Positions 44,888 through 55,130 of a stretch of DNA of 64,000 bases are shown here, piece by piece (position 1 is the first letter of the stretch; every line of letters begins with the position of its first letter). The notes under the pieces were generated by a model that did not search any database, was not told where the DNA came from, and saw only the letters and a program-made list of their open reading frames with translations. This DNA comes from Cherax quadricarinatus. Its lineage: Eukaryota > Arthropoda > Malacostraca > Decapoda > Parastacidae. The DNA is taken from NCBI RefSeq assembly GCF_038502225.1, contig NC_091292.1:52854771-52918770 (forward strand), written 5' to 3'. The translations under genes were made by a program, and so were the position numbers.

Positions 44888-45298
44888 TTTTTCTCGCTTA
44901 CCTCTCGTCCTACATTAAGACTACAAATATTTTAAGGTGAGTAATGAGTGTACTGTATATGCATTTTATCACTATTAGGTGCTTTAAGCATCATAGTATA
45001 TTATGTGTGGGTGGGGGTGGCTAGGAGGGCTACCACACCTGACTTCTTACAATAAATACTACTCACTTTTTGCCCAACATTAATTAAGACAACAAATATT
45101 TTGAGGTAAATAATGATTATACTTTGTGTGTATTTTACTTAGTTTTTAATGCCTAGTTCTGTTGCTAACTTAATATTTGTACGTTAGTGGAAACTTGTTT
45201 TCTGGCATTTATATGCGCTTATGAGTGGGAAAAAAATGACGTTCTGCTTTGTGGTGGTAGCCTGAAACCTAACATGCCATATAAGTGGGGCCCTACTG

Positions 45299-46123
45299 TA
45301 CCTCCCTGGCCAGTGCATGAAATCACCATCGTCCTTTCTTCATTGACATTTAAAAGTTCGTCCTTTCTTCATTGACATTTAAAAGTTCCTCGAAATATTC
45401 CTGCCATCTTCCCAATCCCTCCAGTTCCCCATCTACTAACTCCCCTACTTTGTTTTTATCTGACAGAACCATTCATTCGCTAGGCTTTCTTAACCTGTTT
45501 ATCTCGCTCCAAAATTTTTTTTTATTCTCGGCAAAATTTCTTGACAGTGCTGCTCTCTCTTTATCATTTGTTCTTCTTTTACACACTCACCACTCTCTTA
45601 ACCTTTCTTTGACTACTTATACTCTGCCCTTCTTATATCACTTCTGCTTTGTAAAAACCTCTCATAAACTACCTTTTTCTCTTTTATCATACACTTTACT
45701 TGATCATTTCACCAGTTACTCCTCTTTCCTCCTGCCCCCACCCTCCTATAGCCACAAACTTCTGCCCTACATTCTAATACTGCATTTTTAACACTATCCC
45801 ATCCCTCATCAACCCTGTCACTACCCATACTCGCATTAACCCACCTTTCTGCCAATACTTGCTTATATCTCACCCCAACTTCCTCCTCCTGTAGTTTATA
45901 AACTTTCACCTCTTGCTTGCTGCTGCCATTTTTCTCTTGGCCCATCTACCTCTTACTCTTAACTGTAGCTACAACTAAGTAATGATCTGATATATCCGTT
46001 GTCCCTCTATAAACATGTACATCCTGAAGCCTACACATCAGTCTTTTCACCAATTCATAATCTAACAAAATAGCTTTGTTACGTGCTACATCATTCCTTG
46101 TTTACTTATTTATTCTCTTTTCA
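45299..46123 (-). pseudogene. RTE-B LINE copy 1, linker and endonuclease C-terminal part
   Basis: The continuation of 11436-12767 beyond element T2. The - strand encodes parts matching RTE-A copy 2 at 22200-22900: KVYKLQEEEVGVRYKQVLAE, RWVNASMGSDRVDEGWDSVK and ECRAEVCGYRRVGAGGKRSN. It is heavily frameshifted. An RTE-B tail in the opposite direction cuts it at about 46124. Confidence 0.85.
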
Positions 46124-46545
46124 TAAAGGAGGTTTTGTGGGCGAGGGGCTTGGACTTACAGCAAGTGTGTGTGTGTGTGTGTTCGATAGGAGTGAATGGA
46201 GACGAATGGTATTTAGGACCTTATGAGCTGCTGGAGTGTGAGCAGGGTAATATTTAGTGAAGGGATTCAGGGAAACCAGTTATTTTTATATAGCCGGACT
46301 TGAGTCCTGGAAATGGGAAGTACAATGCCTGCAATCTAAAGGAGGGGTTTGGGATATTGACGGTTTGGAGGGATGTGTTGCGTATCTATACATATATGCT
46401 TCTAAACTGTTGTATTCTGGGCACCTCTGCAAAAACAGTGATTATGTGTGTAAGGTGAAAGTGTTGAATGATGAAAGTATTTTCTTTTTGGGTCACCCTG
46501 CCTTGGTGGGAGACGGCCAACTTGTTAAAAAAAAAAAAAAAAAAA
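46124..46545 (+). mobile_element. RTE-B LINE 3' end fragment
   Basis: From AAAGGAGGTTTTGTGGGCGA (last codons) through the RTE-B 3' UTR to a 22-A tail at 46527-46548. It is inserted in RTE-B copy 1, in opposite orientation. Confidence 0.88.
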
Positions 46546-46786
46546 AAGTGTTATTACCAAACCTCTTTCTACACACAGTTCAATTAAAGGCTCCCAATTT
46601 TCATTTACCCCTGCTACCCTAGATTTACCTACTGCTCACTCCACAACATTTTTACCCACTTTAGCATTGATATCCCCAACCACAAATACTCTAATTTGCT
46701 TCAAAACTCCCCACGCACTCTCTCAGTATTTCCCAAGATCGGTCTGTCTCTGTCTCTCTGTCTGTCTGTCTCTCTCTGTCTCTCTG

Positions 46787-46817
<31 letters not shown>

Positions 46818-47612
46818 GTCTCTGTCTCTCCGTCTCTCCGTCTGTCTGTCTCTCTGTCTGTCTCTCTCTGTCTCTGTCTCTGTCTCTGTCTCTCTCTCCT
46901 CCTCCAGGTGCATAAATGCTTACTGTAACCCACTTTTTACATCCAACCCTTATTTTACTCCACATAATCCTTGAATTTATACATTTATATTCCTTCTTTT
47001 CCTACCATAACTTATCCTTCAACATTACTGCTACTCCTTCCTTAGCTCTAACTCTTAGAAACCCCTAACCTAATCCTATTTATTTCTCCCCATTGAAACT
47101 CTTCCCCCTTCAACTTTGTTTCACTTAATGCCAGTACATCCAGCTTCTTTTCATCCACAATTATGTTTATCATTTGCACAACTACTCACATTCAAACATC
47201 CCACTTTGACGGTTATCTTCTTTTTAGTAAGCTGCTCGGGAAAAGGCGTTACTATCCCATTGCTCCCAGCATTTAGTTGACTTGTACAACATGCATGGCT
47301 TATGGAGGAAAGATTCTTATTCTGCTTCCCCATGGATATGAAAGGAAAAGCAATAAGAACAAGAACTATTAAGATAAAATCAAAGAAGACTCAGATTAAT
47401 GTATATGCATGAACGTGTACATGTATGTGTTGTGTGACCTATGTGTAAGTTGAAGTAGCAAGACATACCTGAAATCTTGCATGTTTGAGACAAAAAAGAC
47501 ACCACCAATCCTACCTTCATGTAAGACAAATTCAGGCTTCCGTTTTACACTTGCCTGGCAGTACGGCAATACCTCCCTGAGCAATTGCTGTCCACCAACC
47601 TACTACCTATAT
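46546..47612 (-). pseudogene. RTE-B LINE copy 1, 5' end and endonuclease start
   Basis: The - strand holds the LINE 5' leader (to about 47612), the GGAAGTGGAACAG-like start near 47325 seen in other RTE copies, and the endonuclease beginning VKVGCLNVSSCAND (47210 region), followed by degraded endonuclease sequence to 46546. A (TCTG/TCTC)n microsatellite has expanded at 46740-46897. The 5' end lies only 43 bp before the NDC80 splice acceptor. The 5' boundary is judged from similarity and is approximate. Confidence 0.72.
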
Positions 47613-47655
47613 ATACCTATATATCTTGACAAATAATTAAAATTTTCTTTTTCAG

Positions 47656-47776
47656 TTTGTTTATCGACATCTGGACAGCTCTTATGTTCATCCCAGTAGG
47701 TTTGAAGAAGAAATTCCAAAGCTTCTGAAGCTTCTGAAGTATCCTGTTCAGATGTCAAAGTCATCTTTTATCACAG
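47656..47776 (+). CDS. ndc80: NDC80/HEC1, third visible exon (CH domain continued)
   Basis: The acceptor is TTTTCTTTTTCAG (ends 47655) and the donor GTGACT at 47777, phase 1. It encodes residues 133-172: FVYRHLDSSYVHPSRFEEEI and PKLLKLLKYPVQMSKSSFIT. This follows STKDFGNIFS of the previous exon without a gap. It corresponds to the NDC80 CH-domain segment of pattern F(L/V)YxxxDxxYxxxxxFEEE(I/V)P...LxYPxxxSKSS. The family normally continues with a GxPHTWP segment, which must lie in an exon beyond the window. The joined CDS, 517 nt over three exons, has no stop. The exon has no disabling change and lies immediately after the RTE 5' end. Confidence 0.93.
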
Positions 47777-48370
47777 GTGACTTTCTTCTTTTTCTTTCCT
47801 ATTATTAAATATTGACAATACTATGCTGCCTATTTCTTTCATTTTTATCTTTACCTTTCCATCATTGTTTCACTTGCTCGTATCACATCCGTAGCCCTTG
47901 ACCAGAATGTGAGGAAATACTAAGAAAAATGAAGAAACTCAGAAAATCTGGCAGTTCAGAATCTAACTGCCATAGCAACAGATTTTGCATCATTTGTGTT
48001 GTCAGCAAGTGATGGAGCAGTTTAGTTATATAAACTAGATTTGAATTTCTTTAGCATTGAAAAACTAATAAGACATCAGAATCACAAATGAAACTTGCTT
48101 AGATCACAACCTCATTGAAGTGTAAATACACAAGTATAAAATGTTTTGTTGTAACTCAAAACATTGGCAAACATAGTGGAATGTTTAGTAAGTGTAATAA
48201 AAAAAAATTTGACTAGAGAAGCAATATAACAAGAATAATGTTCTGGCTGATTTTGTGGCTAAAGTGTTATTGCAAATTGTGAAATAGGGCTACACTATTC
48301 TACAATGGTTCCTTTTAAAGCGACTTTGAAAACTATTGTATATCTTCACAACTATGTATATCAAGATTTT
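47777..48370 (+). other. NDC80 intron, unassigned sequence
   Basis: The start of the intron after the third visible exon. AT-rich sequence with a C/T-rich run at 47780-47806. I see no ORF of interest, no terminal repeats and no similarity to the repeats elsewhere in the window. Confidence 0.5.
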
Positions 48371-50800
48371 GTAAAGTAAAAGGACACAAGTGCAACTAAT
48401 GTGACATTTTTATTGTAGCAACGTTTCGCTCTCCAGGAGCTTTATCAAGCCGTTACAAACGGTACATGGACACAGAGGGTATATATAGGCTCAGAGTGAG
48501 GTGCAATACTAGTGGTAGTAGTAGCAATAGTAGTGATATAAGTTGTAGTAGTAGTAATACAATATGGTAGAACAGTCAACTTGCACATGAGTAAAAGGAT
48601 ATAAAAGCTATTACTTGGGTAACATAGAATTAGGTTAGACAAATATTTATATAGGAGGCTGGATAGAGAAGGCCTGTTTCAATGTTCATTCTCTGTAATG
48701 TGCTTGTGTAGTATTAGCAGGAGAGACTGTGATGGCAGGGTTTACTGTTTTCTGGAGGATTCTTGCTAAGACTTCAGAGATGGTGAAGCTGCCTTTGTTT
48801 TGTTCAGTCGTATTAGAACAGCGATTAGTGATGATTCAAAGCACTTGCGTCTGCAGAAATTAGTTTCTTTGATCACTAATTGGGCGTCCCTGAATTTCAT
48901 GAGATGATTGGTGAAATTTCGGTGTTGTACGCAGGCGTTGTTCAAGTTGTCGTGCCTACATGTATAAATGTGTTCATTGAGGTGGGTGTCAAGGTTTCTT
49001 GCTATTTCATTTACATAAATCTCGTCGTAGCCTCCACAGGGTATAGTGTAAACCCCTGAGTTGACTGGTTCATGGTGCTTTGATTTTGTCTTGGTTAGAT
49101 CCTTTATTGAAGTGCTGGAAGCGATGGCGACTCTGGTGTTAGCCTGTGAAAGTACTTTAGAAACGTTCAGTATAACCTGGCTGTTGGGAAGAATTATAAG
49201 TTTGTTAGGAGTGGTGTTGGTGTGTGGAGAATTAATGATCTGAAGAGCTCTTTTCTTGCAGTCTTTGATGAAAAAGGAAGGAAAATGTAAATCAGTGAAG
49301 GTTTGGTGAATGCATGTACATTCCTCGTCAAGAAACTCAGGACTACAAAATCGGTATTATGCTCTTAGGAAAAACCTGACGATGATGCCTCTTTTGGTCT
49401 TAGTATCTTGACTGGAATAGAAGTGTGTGAGATCATTTTTATTTGTAGGTTTCTGGTAAACTTGAAATCTTAGGTTGTTGTCTACTTTGTGGATGAGGAC
49501 GTCGAGGAAAGGTAGCTTGTCATTGGACTCTTCTAGTGTACACTGGATCGCCGGATCAACTGTGTTGAGCCTTGCCTGAAGATTCCGTACATCAAAACGT
49601 TTGGGAGTTATTACGAGGACGCCGTCCACGTAGCATAACCAAGTGATGCTTGAAGGGATGATGTTGGCGAAGTGTTCGGACTCTAGATGTTCCATGTTTA
49701 CCTGGAGTTTACCTGGAGAGAGTTCCGGGGGTCAACGCCCCCGCGGCCCGGTCTGAGACCAGGCCTCCTGGTGGATCAGAGCCTGATCAACCAGGCTGTT
49801 GCTGCTGGCTGCACGCAAACCAACATACGAGCCACAGCCCGGCTGATCCGGAACTGACTTTAGGTGCTTGTCCAGTGCCAGCTTGAAGACTGCCAGGGGT
49901 CTGTTGGTAATCCCCCTTATGTGTGCTGGGAGGCAGTTGAACAGTCTCGGGGCCCCTGACACTTATTGTATGGTCTCTTAACGTGCTAGTGACACCCCTG
50001 CTTTTCATTGGGGGGATGGTGCATCGTCTGCCAAGTCTTTTGCTTTCGTAGTGAGTGATTTTCGTGTGCAAGTTCGGTACTAGTCCCTCTAGGATTTTCC
50101 AGGTGTATATAATCATGTATCTCTCCCTCCTGCGTTCCAGGGAATACAGGTTTAGGAACCTCAAGCGCTTCCAATAATTGAGGTGTTTTATCTCCGTTAT
50201 GCGCGCCGTGAAAGTTCTCTGTACATTTTCTAGGTCGGCAATTTCACCTGCCTTGAAAGGTGCTGTTAGTGTGCAGCAATATTCCAGCCTAGATAGAACA
50301 AGTGACCTGAAGAGTGTCATCATGGGCTTGGCCTCCCTAGTTTTGAAGGTTCTCATTATCCATCCTGTCATTTTTCTAGCAGATGCGATTGATACAATGT
50401 TATGGTCCTTGAAGGTGAGATCCTCCGACATGATCACTCCCAGGTCTTTGACGTTGGTGTTTCGCTCTATCTTGTGGCCAGAATTTGTTTTGTACTCTGA
50501 TGAAGATTTAATTTCCTCATGTTTACCATATCTGAGTAATTGAAATTTCTCATCGTTGAACTTCATATTGTTTTCTGCAGCCCACTGAAAGATTTGGTTG
50601 ATGTCTGCCTGGAGCTTTGCAGTGTCTGCAATGGAAGACACTGTCAAGTTGGCTAAGACGGCATTGGTGGGGGACCCCATTCCCATGCCGTAGGTTTGTT
50701 TGTAGAGCTTGTTATTGAAAGAAAAATAGTTGAAATTAACACAGAGTTCAGTCAAGTCAACAAAATCTCCAGGAGGTAGAGGAATATTAAGGGAGGGGTG
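48371..50800 (-). pseudogene. Penelope-like element, RT and GIY-YIG endonuclease, 5' truncated
   Basis: The - strand encodes LPPGDFVDLTELCVNFNYFS and YKQTYGMGMGSPTNAVLANL (50790-50643), then EHLESEHFANIIPSSITWLC, YVDGVLVITP, ESNDKLPFLDVLIHKVDNNL and VYQKPTNKNDLTHFYSSQDT (49695-49360). These are Penelope RT motifs, with the catalytic YVDD changed to YVDG. Downstream, 49075-48830 encodes a GIY-YIG endonuclease of Penelope type: GVYTIPCGGYDEIYV, RNLDTHLNEHIYTC, with the catalytic Arg position read as His. Positions 48371-48475 are a terminal repeat also seen at 57374-57597. A CR1-like LINE (49697-50642) splits the RT. It is inactive. Confidence 0.88.
49697..50642 (-). pseudogene. CR1-like LINE (family L-A, copy 2) inside Penelope RT
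   Basis: The - strand encodes the RT C-terminal half: LQADINQIFQWAAENNMKFN, NTNVKDLGVIMSEDLTFKDH, ARKMTGWIMRTFKTREAKPM, SLVLSRLEYCCTLTAPFKAG, NYWKRLRFLNLYSLERRRER and IYTWKILEGLVPNLHTKITH. The 3' end is two copies of CTCCAGGTAAA. Removal restores the Penelope frame (VLANLT to MEHLES). The 5' end is truncated. The last 70 codons are frameshifted relative to copy 1. Confidence 0.88.
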
Positions 50801-51067
50801 AGCCTTTTTCCAGTTTCAGGAAATTAAAATTGAAAAATTGTGGAAAAAAAATTTTTCTTGTTGAAAAATAGTACAAAATTCTGACATTTTGATGTAATCT
50901 GCTTATTTCTATTTTATTTCTAAGTATGTTTTTCATTAAATGTATATTTTTTGTCGCTGCTGTCAGCAAAAGTACATGTTGGCAATTAGTGTTTTTTTTT
51001 TTTTTCTCCAAAAATTATGATTTTTATGATTGTTTCATTGTTAATACTCTACATTACTACTAAAGTC
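50801..51067 (+). other. Unassigned AT-rich sequence
   Basis: Between the Penelope-like element and LINE J2. It is rich in poly-A/T runs, with no recognised feature. Confidence 0.4.
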
Positions 51068-53508
51068 ACTTTCAGACTTCACAATGAGGCAGCCATTAAT
51101 AACTTGACAGCAGCAGTGACAAACATTGACTGGCACACTGAGCTAGAAATCTATACAGATATTGACGAATGTATTAATAATTTTCTAAAAAAGACCCAAT
51201 ACCTTTATAACAAGCACTGCCCCCAAAAAACTAAACAGATGACAGCTAAGAGACTGAACAGTCCCTGGCTAACACCCAGCATCCTCAAATCCATAAATAC
51301 AAAGCACCTATACGAAAAACAGTACAGAATGGGTCACATAACCAGAGACCAAACAAAACGTTACTTGTCAATCCTAACCAGCCTGATAAGAAGGGCTAAA
51401 AAATTATTAGGAGAACAGATTATCCAACTTACAAGGTGATATAAAAAAGGCCTGGAAAACGCTCTCAGCAATTCTGGGAACAAAAAAGATATCACGAAAT
51501 AGCAAAATTGAATTAAGAAAACCAGATGAACCCCAACTCCCAACTGAAACAGCGAACAGACTCAATAATTTCTTCTCCACTATAGGAAAAAAACCTTGCC
51601 AATAAAATCCCAGGCTCAGATACCCCACCCAATGACTATCTCACTGGCAACTACCCGAACACACTGTTCCTAGCTCCGACTAACCCTACTGAGGTCTCCC
51701 TTATTATCAACACACTAAAAAAACAAGACAAGAGATTTAAATACCTTACCACCCTTTATATACAAGAAAGCATCACAAGTACTATCACCAATCATTGCAG
51801 CACTCTCTAACAAATCCATAGAATCCTCTACCTTCCCAACAGTTCTCAAAATAGCAAGGGTCACCCCTATCCATAAAGGAGGAGACCAAACGGACTTGAA
51901 TAATTATAGGCCAATATCCAACTTACACCCTCTCTAAAATCTTCGAAAAATTAATTCATAAGTGAATCTATTCCTACCTCATCTCCCACAACCTACTCAA
52001 CCTCTGTCAGTTTGGGTTCAGGCCTAATAAAAATACTAATGATGCTATTATACACATGCTAGAACACATATACACTGCAATAGAGAAAAAAGAAGTCCCA
52101 CTGGGGATATTCATAGACATACGTAAAGCTTTTGATACAGTTGACCATGACTTGCTCCATATAAAATTGTCGCACTATGGTATAAGAGGGCACTCCCTCA
52201 ACTACCTAAAGTCTTACCTCAGTAACAGAAGCCAATATGTGTACACAAACGGGGCAAACTCTTCAGCATAGCCAATTACAGTTGGTGTCCCACAGGGAAG
52301 TGTCCTAGGCCCTCTTCTTTTTCTCATATACATAAATGACCTACCAAATGCATCGCAACTACTCAAACCCACACTATTTGCAGATGACACTACATAAGTC
52401 TTCTCTCACCCGAGCCCAGTCATGCTAGCCAATACTGTAAATACCGAATTACAGAAAATATCTACCTGGATGAGGACTAACAAACTTACTCTAAACATTG
52501 ACAAAAGCTACTTCATTCAGTTAGGTAACAGAGCTACAGACTTCCCTCTTAACATAAAGGTAAACAGATTGTCTATCACAAAACTCAGAGGGAAAATTCT
52601 TAGGAATCCACCTTGATAATAGACTCAAATTTCAAACACATATACAACAAATTTCCAAAAAAAATTTCCAAGACCGTAGGCATACTATCGAAGATACGGT
52701 ACTATGTTCCACAGTCAGCCCTTCTGGCCCTATATCACTCACTTATTTACCCCTATCTCACCTATGGAATTTGTGCATGGGGCTCAACAACAATAAACCA
52801 TCTCAGACCATTAATTACCCAACAAAAGGCTGCAGTCAGAATGATAACAAATTCCCACTACAGGCAGCACACTCGACCAATATTCAAAACTCTAAACCTA
52901 CTCACCATTCAAAACATCCATACTTATTACTGCACCTACTACATTCATAGAACACTTAATTCTGATATAAACCCTCTCCTCAAACGTCTCCTTACCAACC
53001 TCACCAGAACACACAACCATAACACAAGGCACAGATCACTCTTTGATGTTCCTCGAGTCCATCTCACGCTATGCAAAAACTCAATGCACATAAAAGGCCC
53101 TAAAATCTGGAATTCATTACCTGTGAATATAAAAGAAACACTGTTTATAAATTCAAGTCTCTTCTCAAAAATCACTTACTCACCCACAACTAAATAAATA
53201 CTGAATAATTGTATCTCATAAATTGTCTCGTAAATGTTTCTCATTATTGTATCTCATAAATGTCTAACCTGTGACCCAATCAAACTTTATTTTTTAATTA
53301 CATTACCTAACAGAATACTCCAATCTACTGAATGCTCAGCAACACAGTAAATGACCATATGACCTGTCTGTAATACTCATTTGTGCTAAATTGTTATCTG
53401 TTTACAGTAATGTATTTACCACTGAATATGTCATTGCTTAGTTAATCTTTGTAGATGAATGGTTCAGAGAACCGACATGTTGATAAATTAGACACATGTG
53501 CAATTCTT

Positions 53509-53564
53509 GGGTATCTTTACTGAGGAAACGTTTCGCCACACAGTGGCTTCATCAGTCCATACGT
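53509..53564 (-). ncRNA. Hammerhead-ribozyme-like motif, left arm
   Basis: The reverse complement contains CTGATGA, a stem-loop GCCAC-TGT-GTGGC, then GAAACGTTTC. It is identical in layout to the right-arm motif at 53968-54022. Function is inferred only. Confidence 0.5.
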
Positions 53565-53967
53565 AGAAGAAACTTGAAGAACAGGAGGAGAATGAGGTAA
53601 TCAGTCCCTCAACCTTGAGTCGATGTGTTCAGTCCATCAATCTTGAATAGAATACGGCATATGAGCGGAGAAGCAGCTTATAAACCGTATAGCAGGAGAG
53701 GTGCAGCAGTCATAGGTGGTGTCACATTTGTTCAATGTGGAAGTAGGTCGTGCCCAAGAATTAGGCAAGCGAAGAATTCCTAAGTATTAAGGTCCCACAT
53801 TGAACAAATGTGACACCACCTATGACTGCTGCACCTCTCCTGCCATACGGTTTATAATCTGCTTCTCCGCTCATATGCCGTATTCTATTCAAGATTGATG
53901 GACTGAACACATCGACTCAAGGTTGAGGGACTAATTACCTCATTCTCCTCCTGTTCAAGTTTCTCCT

Positions 53968-54022
53968 ACGTATGGACTGATGAAGCCACTGTGTGGCGAA
54001 ACGTTTCCTCAGTAAAGATACC
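53968..54022 (+). ncRNA. Hammerhead-ribozyme-like motif, right arm
   Basis: Conserved core boxes CTGATGA (53976-53982) and GAAAC flank a 5-bp stem with loop TGT (helix II). GAAACGTTTC is self-complementary and would give a minimal helix III. GGA before the core pairs with TCC after it, and GTAT with ATAC further out, as helix I with an internal loop. One extra A follows CTGATGA. Hammerhead motifs are known in Penelope-like terminal repeats. Catalysis is not shown by the sequence. Confidence 0.55.
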
Positions 54023-54178
54023 CAAGAGTTGCACATGTGTCTAATTTAGTTAAGATTAAGTTAATTTTAAGCCTGCTCATGATGCTCTGCATACAAGGGG
54101 CTTTGGCCTGTTGCACTGTATAACTTTGTACTTCACTGTATCGTTTTCAAATTAATAAATAAATAAATAAATAAAACA

Positions 54179-54561
54179 TGGCATCATCTGTGCTAGCTAG
54201 AGTGTGGAGCTCGATCAGTGTCTGCCTCAGTAGCCGGCAGGCTGTCAACAAGCAAGGAGGGATGCAACACGCTCAGATTTGGCGGGCGGTAGCTGTAGAG
54301 TTTCACACCAAACAAAATCAGTAATGAACCAGAAATAAGTTAATGACACTGTAATCTCTCTCCTGCGATAAATATTAATAGGATTGTCATGATTTTTGCA
54401 GACATTATTGAGGAATGATGGTTCTACAAGCACCCAGAGAGGATTTGTGATACTGTTTACAGCTTTGTTTTTAATGATTTTTTTGTACACAAAAAAAAAT
54501 AAAAACAAAAATACTAACTTCAACATTTTTTTATGACATTATCGCTAAACTGTCCTGGGTC
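54179..54561 (+). other. Unassigned sequence before the assembly gap
   Basis: No ORF or repeat family recognised. It ends at the run of Ns. Confidence 0.4.
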
Positions 54562-54661
54562 NNNNNNNNNNNNNNNNNNNNNNNNNNNNNNNNNNNNNNN
54601 NNNNNNNNNNNNNNNNNNNNNNNNNNNNNNNNNNNNNNNNNNNNNNNNNNNNNNNNNNNNN
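54562..54661. other. Assembly gap, 100 N
   Basis: Exactly 100 N, the conventional size for a gap of unknown length. Order across it depends on scaffolding. Confidence 0.98.
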
Positions 54662-54890
54662 AAACTTACTTTCTACCAGACCAACACTCTTCGCACCAAT
54701 CTAGTTCATTCCTCTCCTCCCTCTATAGATGCTCTTGGTGTCTACTCGATTTCTTGTTCATCTTGTCCTCTTCAGTACTGTGGAGAAATTGGCCGATCTC
54801 TTTCTGACAGTCTCACGGAACACAAAAGCAGTGTTAGGCTTGCCGACACCAGCAATGCTCTTCTCTGTCATGTCAGAGATCACAGAGATG
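54662..54890 (+). pseudogene. Penelope-like GIY-YIG endonuclease fragment
   Basis: Encodes LTFYQTNTLRTNLVHSSPP, GVYSISCSSCPLQYCGEIGR, SLSDSLTEHKSSVRLADTSN and ALLCHVRDH. This fits the GIY-YIG pattern (GVY...YCG...EH...N...H) with the Cys pair typical of Penelope-like elements. The catalytic Arg expected in the (S/D)RLxEH segment is Ser. The rest of the element is lost in the gap or deleted. It is a different family from the element at 48371-50800. Confidence 0.8.
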
Positions 54891-54954
54891 GTGTGGGGGT
54901 GATGGTGTGGGGAGTGATGTTATGTCAGGTGACTTCCCTTGCGTCTCCATTCTT

Positions 54955-55130
54955 TCTTAAAAACATAAGAACAAGGGAAGAAGGAACACTGCAACAGGCC
55001 TACTCGCCCATGCAAAGCAGGTCCAATTCTCCTACCGGCTTAAACCAATGCCTTAACCTAGTCAGGTCAGGTCACATTCACTGAAGGAAGGAGCACGGCA
55101 TCTGACCTAGTAGCACAAGCTATGTTCCGA
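54955..55130 (+). mobile_element. Dispersed repeat, retroposon-like
   Basis: AAAACATAAGAACAAGGGAA, CACTGCAACAGGCCTACTCG and CCATGCAAAGCAGGTCC form a block I recognise as a common decapod repeat type. The boundaries and class are not determined. Confidence 0.4.

Larger units (their letters stand above)
12768..45298 (+). mobile_element. Tigger-like element T2 copy 2, 32.5 kb with nested insertions
   Basis: The left end CAGTAGGGCCCCGCTCTATG and the complement of the right end, CAGTAGGGCCCCACTTATAT, are inverted repeats. The RTE-B copy 1 sequence on the two sides joins across it at TA, so both ends belong to one insertion. Its own sequence is about 12768-13185, 14205-14273, 16574-16727 and 44936-45298. 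I see no transposase in these parts; 12946-13185 is AT-rich and unrecognised. Everything else between the ends is later insertions. Confidence 0.75.
53454..54048. repeat. Palindromic pair of Penelope-like terminal repeats
   Basis: The arms 53485-53740 and 53795-54048 are near-perfect reverse complements, separated by 54 bp. The outer ends (TTAGACACATGTGCAA) are related to the fragment at 56007-56080. Each arm has the CTGATGA...GAAACGTTTC motif of Penelope-type terminal repeats. No RT lies between. It interrupts the 3' UTR of LINE J2. Confidence 0.9.
51068..54178 (+). pseudogene. Jockey-superfamily LINE J2, 5' truncated
   Basis: The same family as J1. It encodes FRLHNEAAINNLTAAVTNID, the linker (KRLNSPWLTPSILKSINTKH), and the RT with [87 protein letters not shown], and the C-terminal HYRQHTRPIFKTLNLLTIQN and KGPKIWNSLPVNIKE. 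There are several frameshifts and stops. The 3' UTR, interrupted by a palindromic Penelope-type insertion (53454-54048), ends in (AAATA)n at 54154-54175. The endonuclease is absent. Confidence 0.88.

Noticed and set aside
49786..50755. A single 322-codon protein spanning Penelope and LINE sequence
   Set aside because: It is a chance read-through across the insertion junction near 50642; the two parts belong to different element classes.
54533..55084. 183-codon frame crossing the run of Ns
   Set aside because: It includes unknown residues; only the part after 54662 is interpretable, as a Penelope GIY-YIG fragment.
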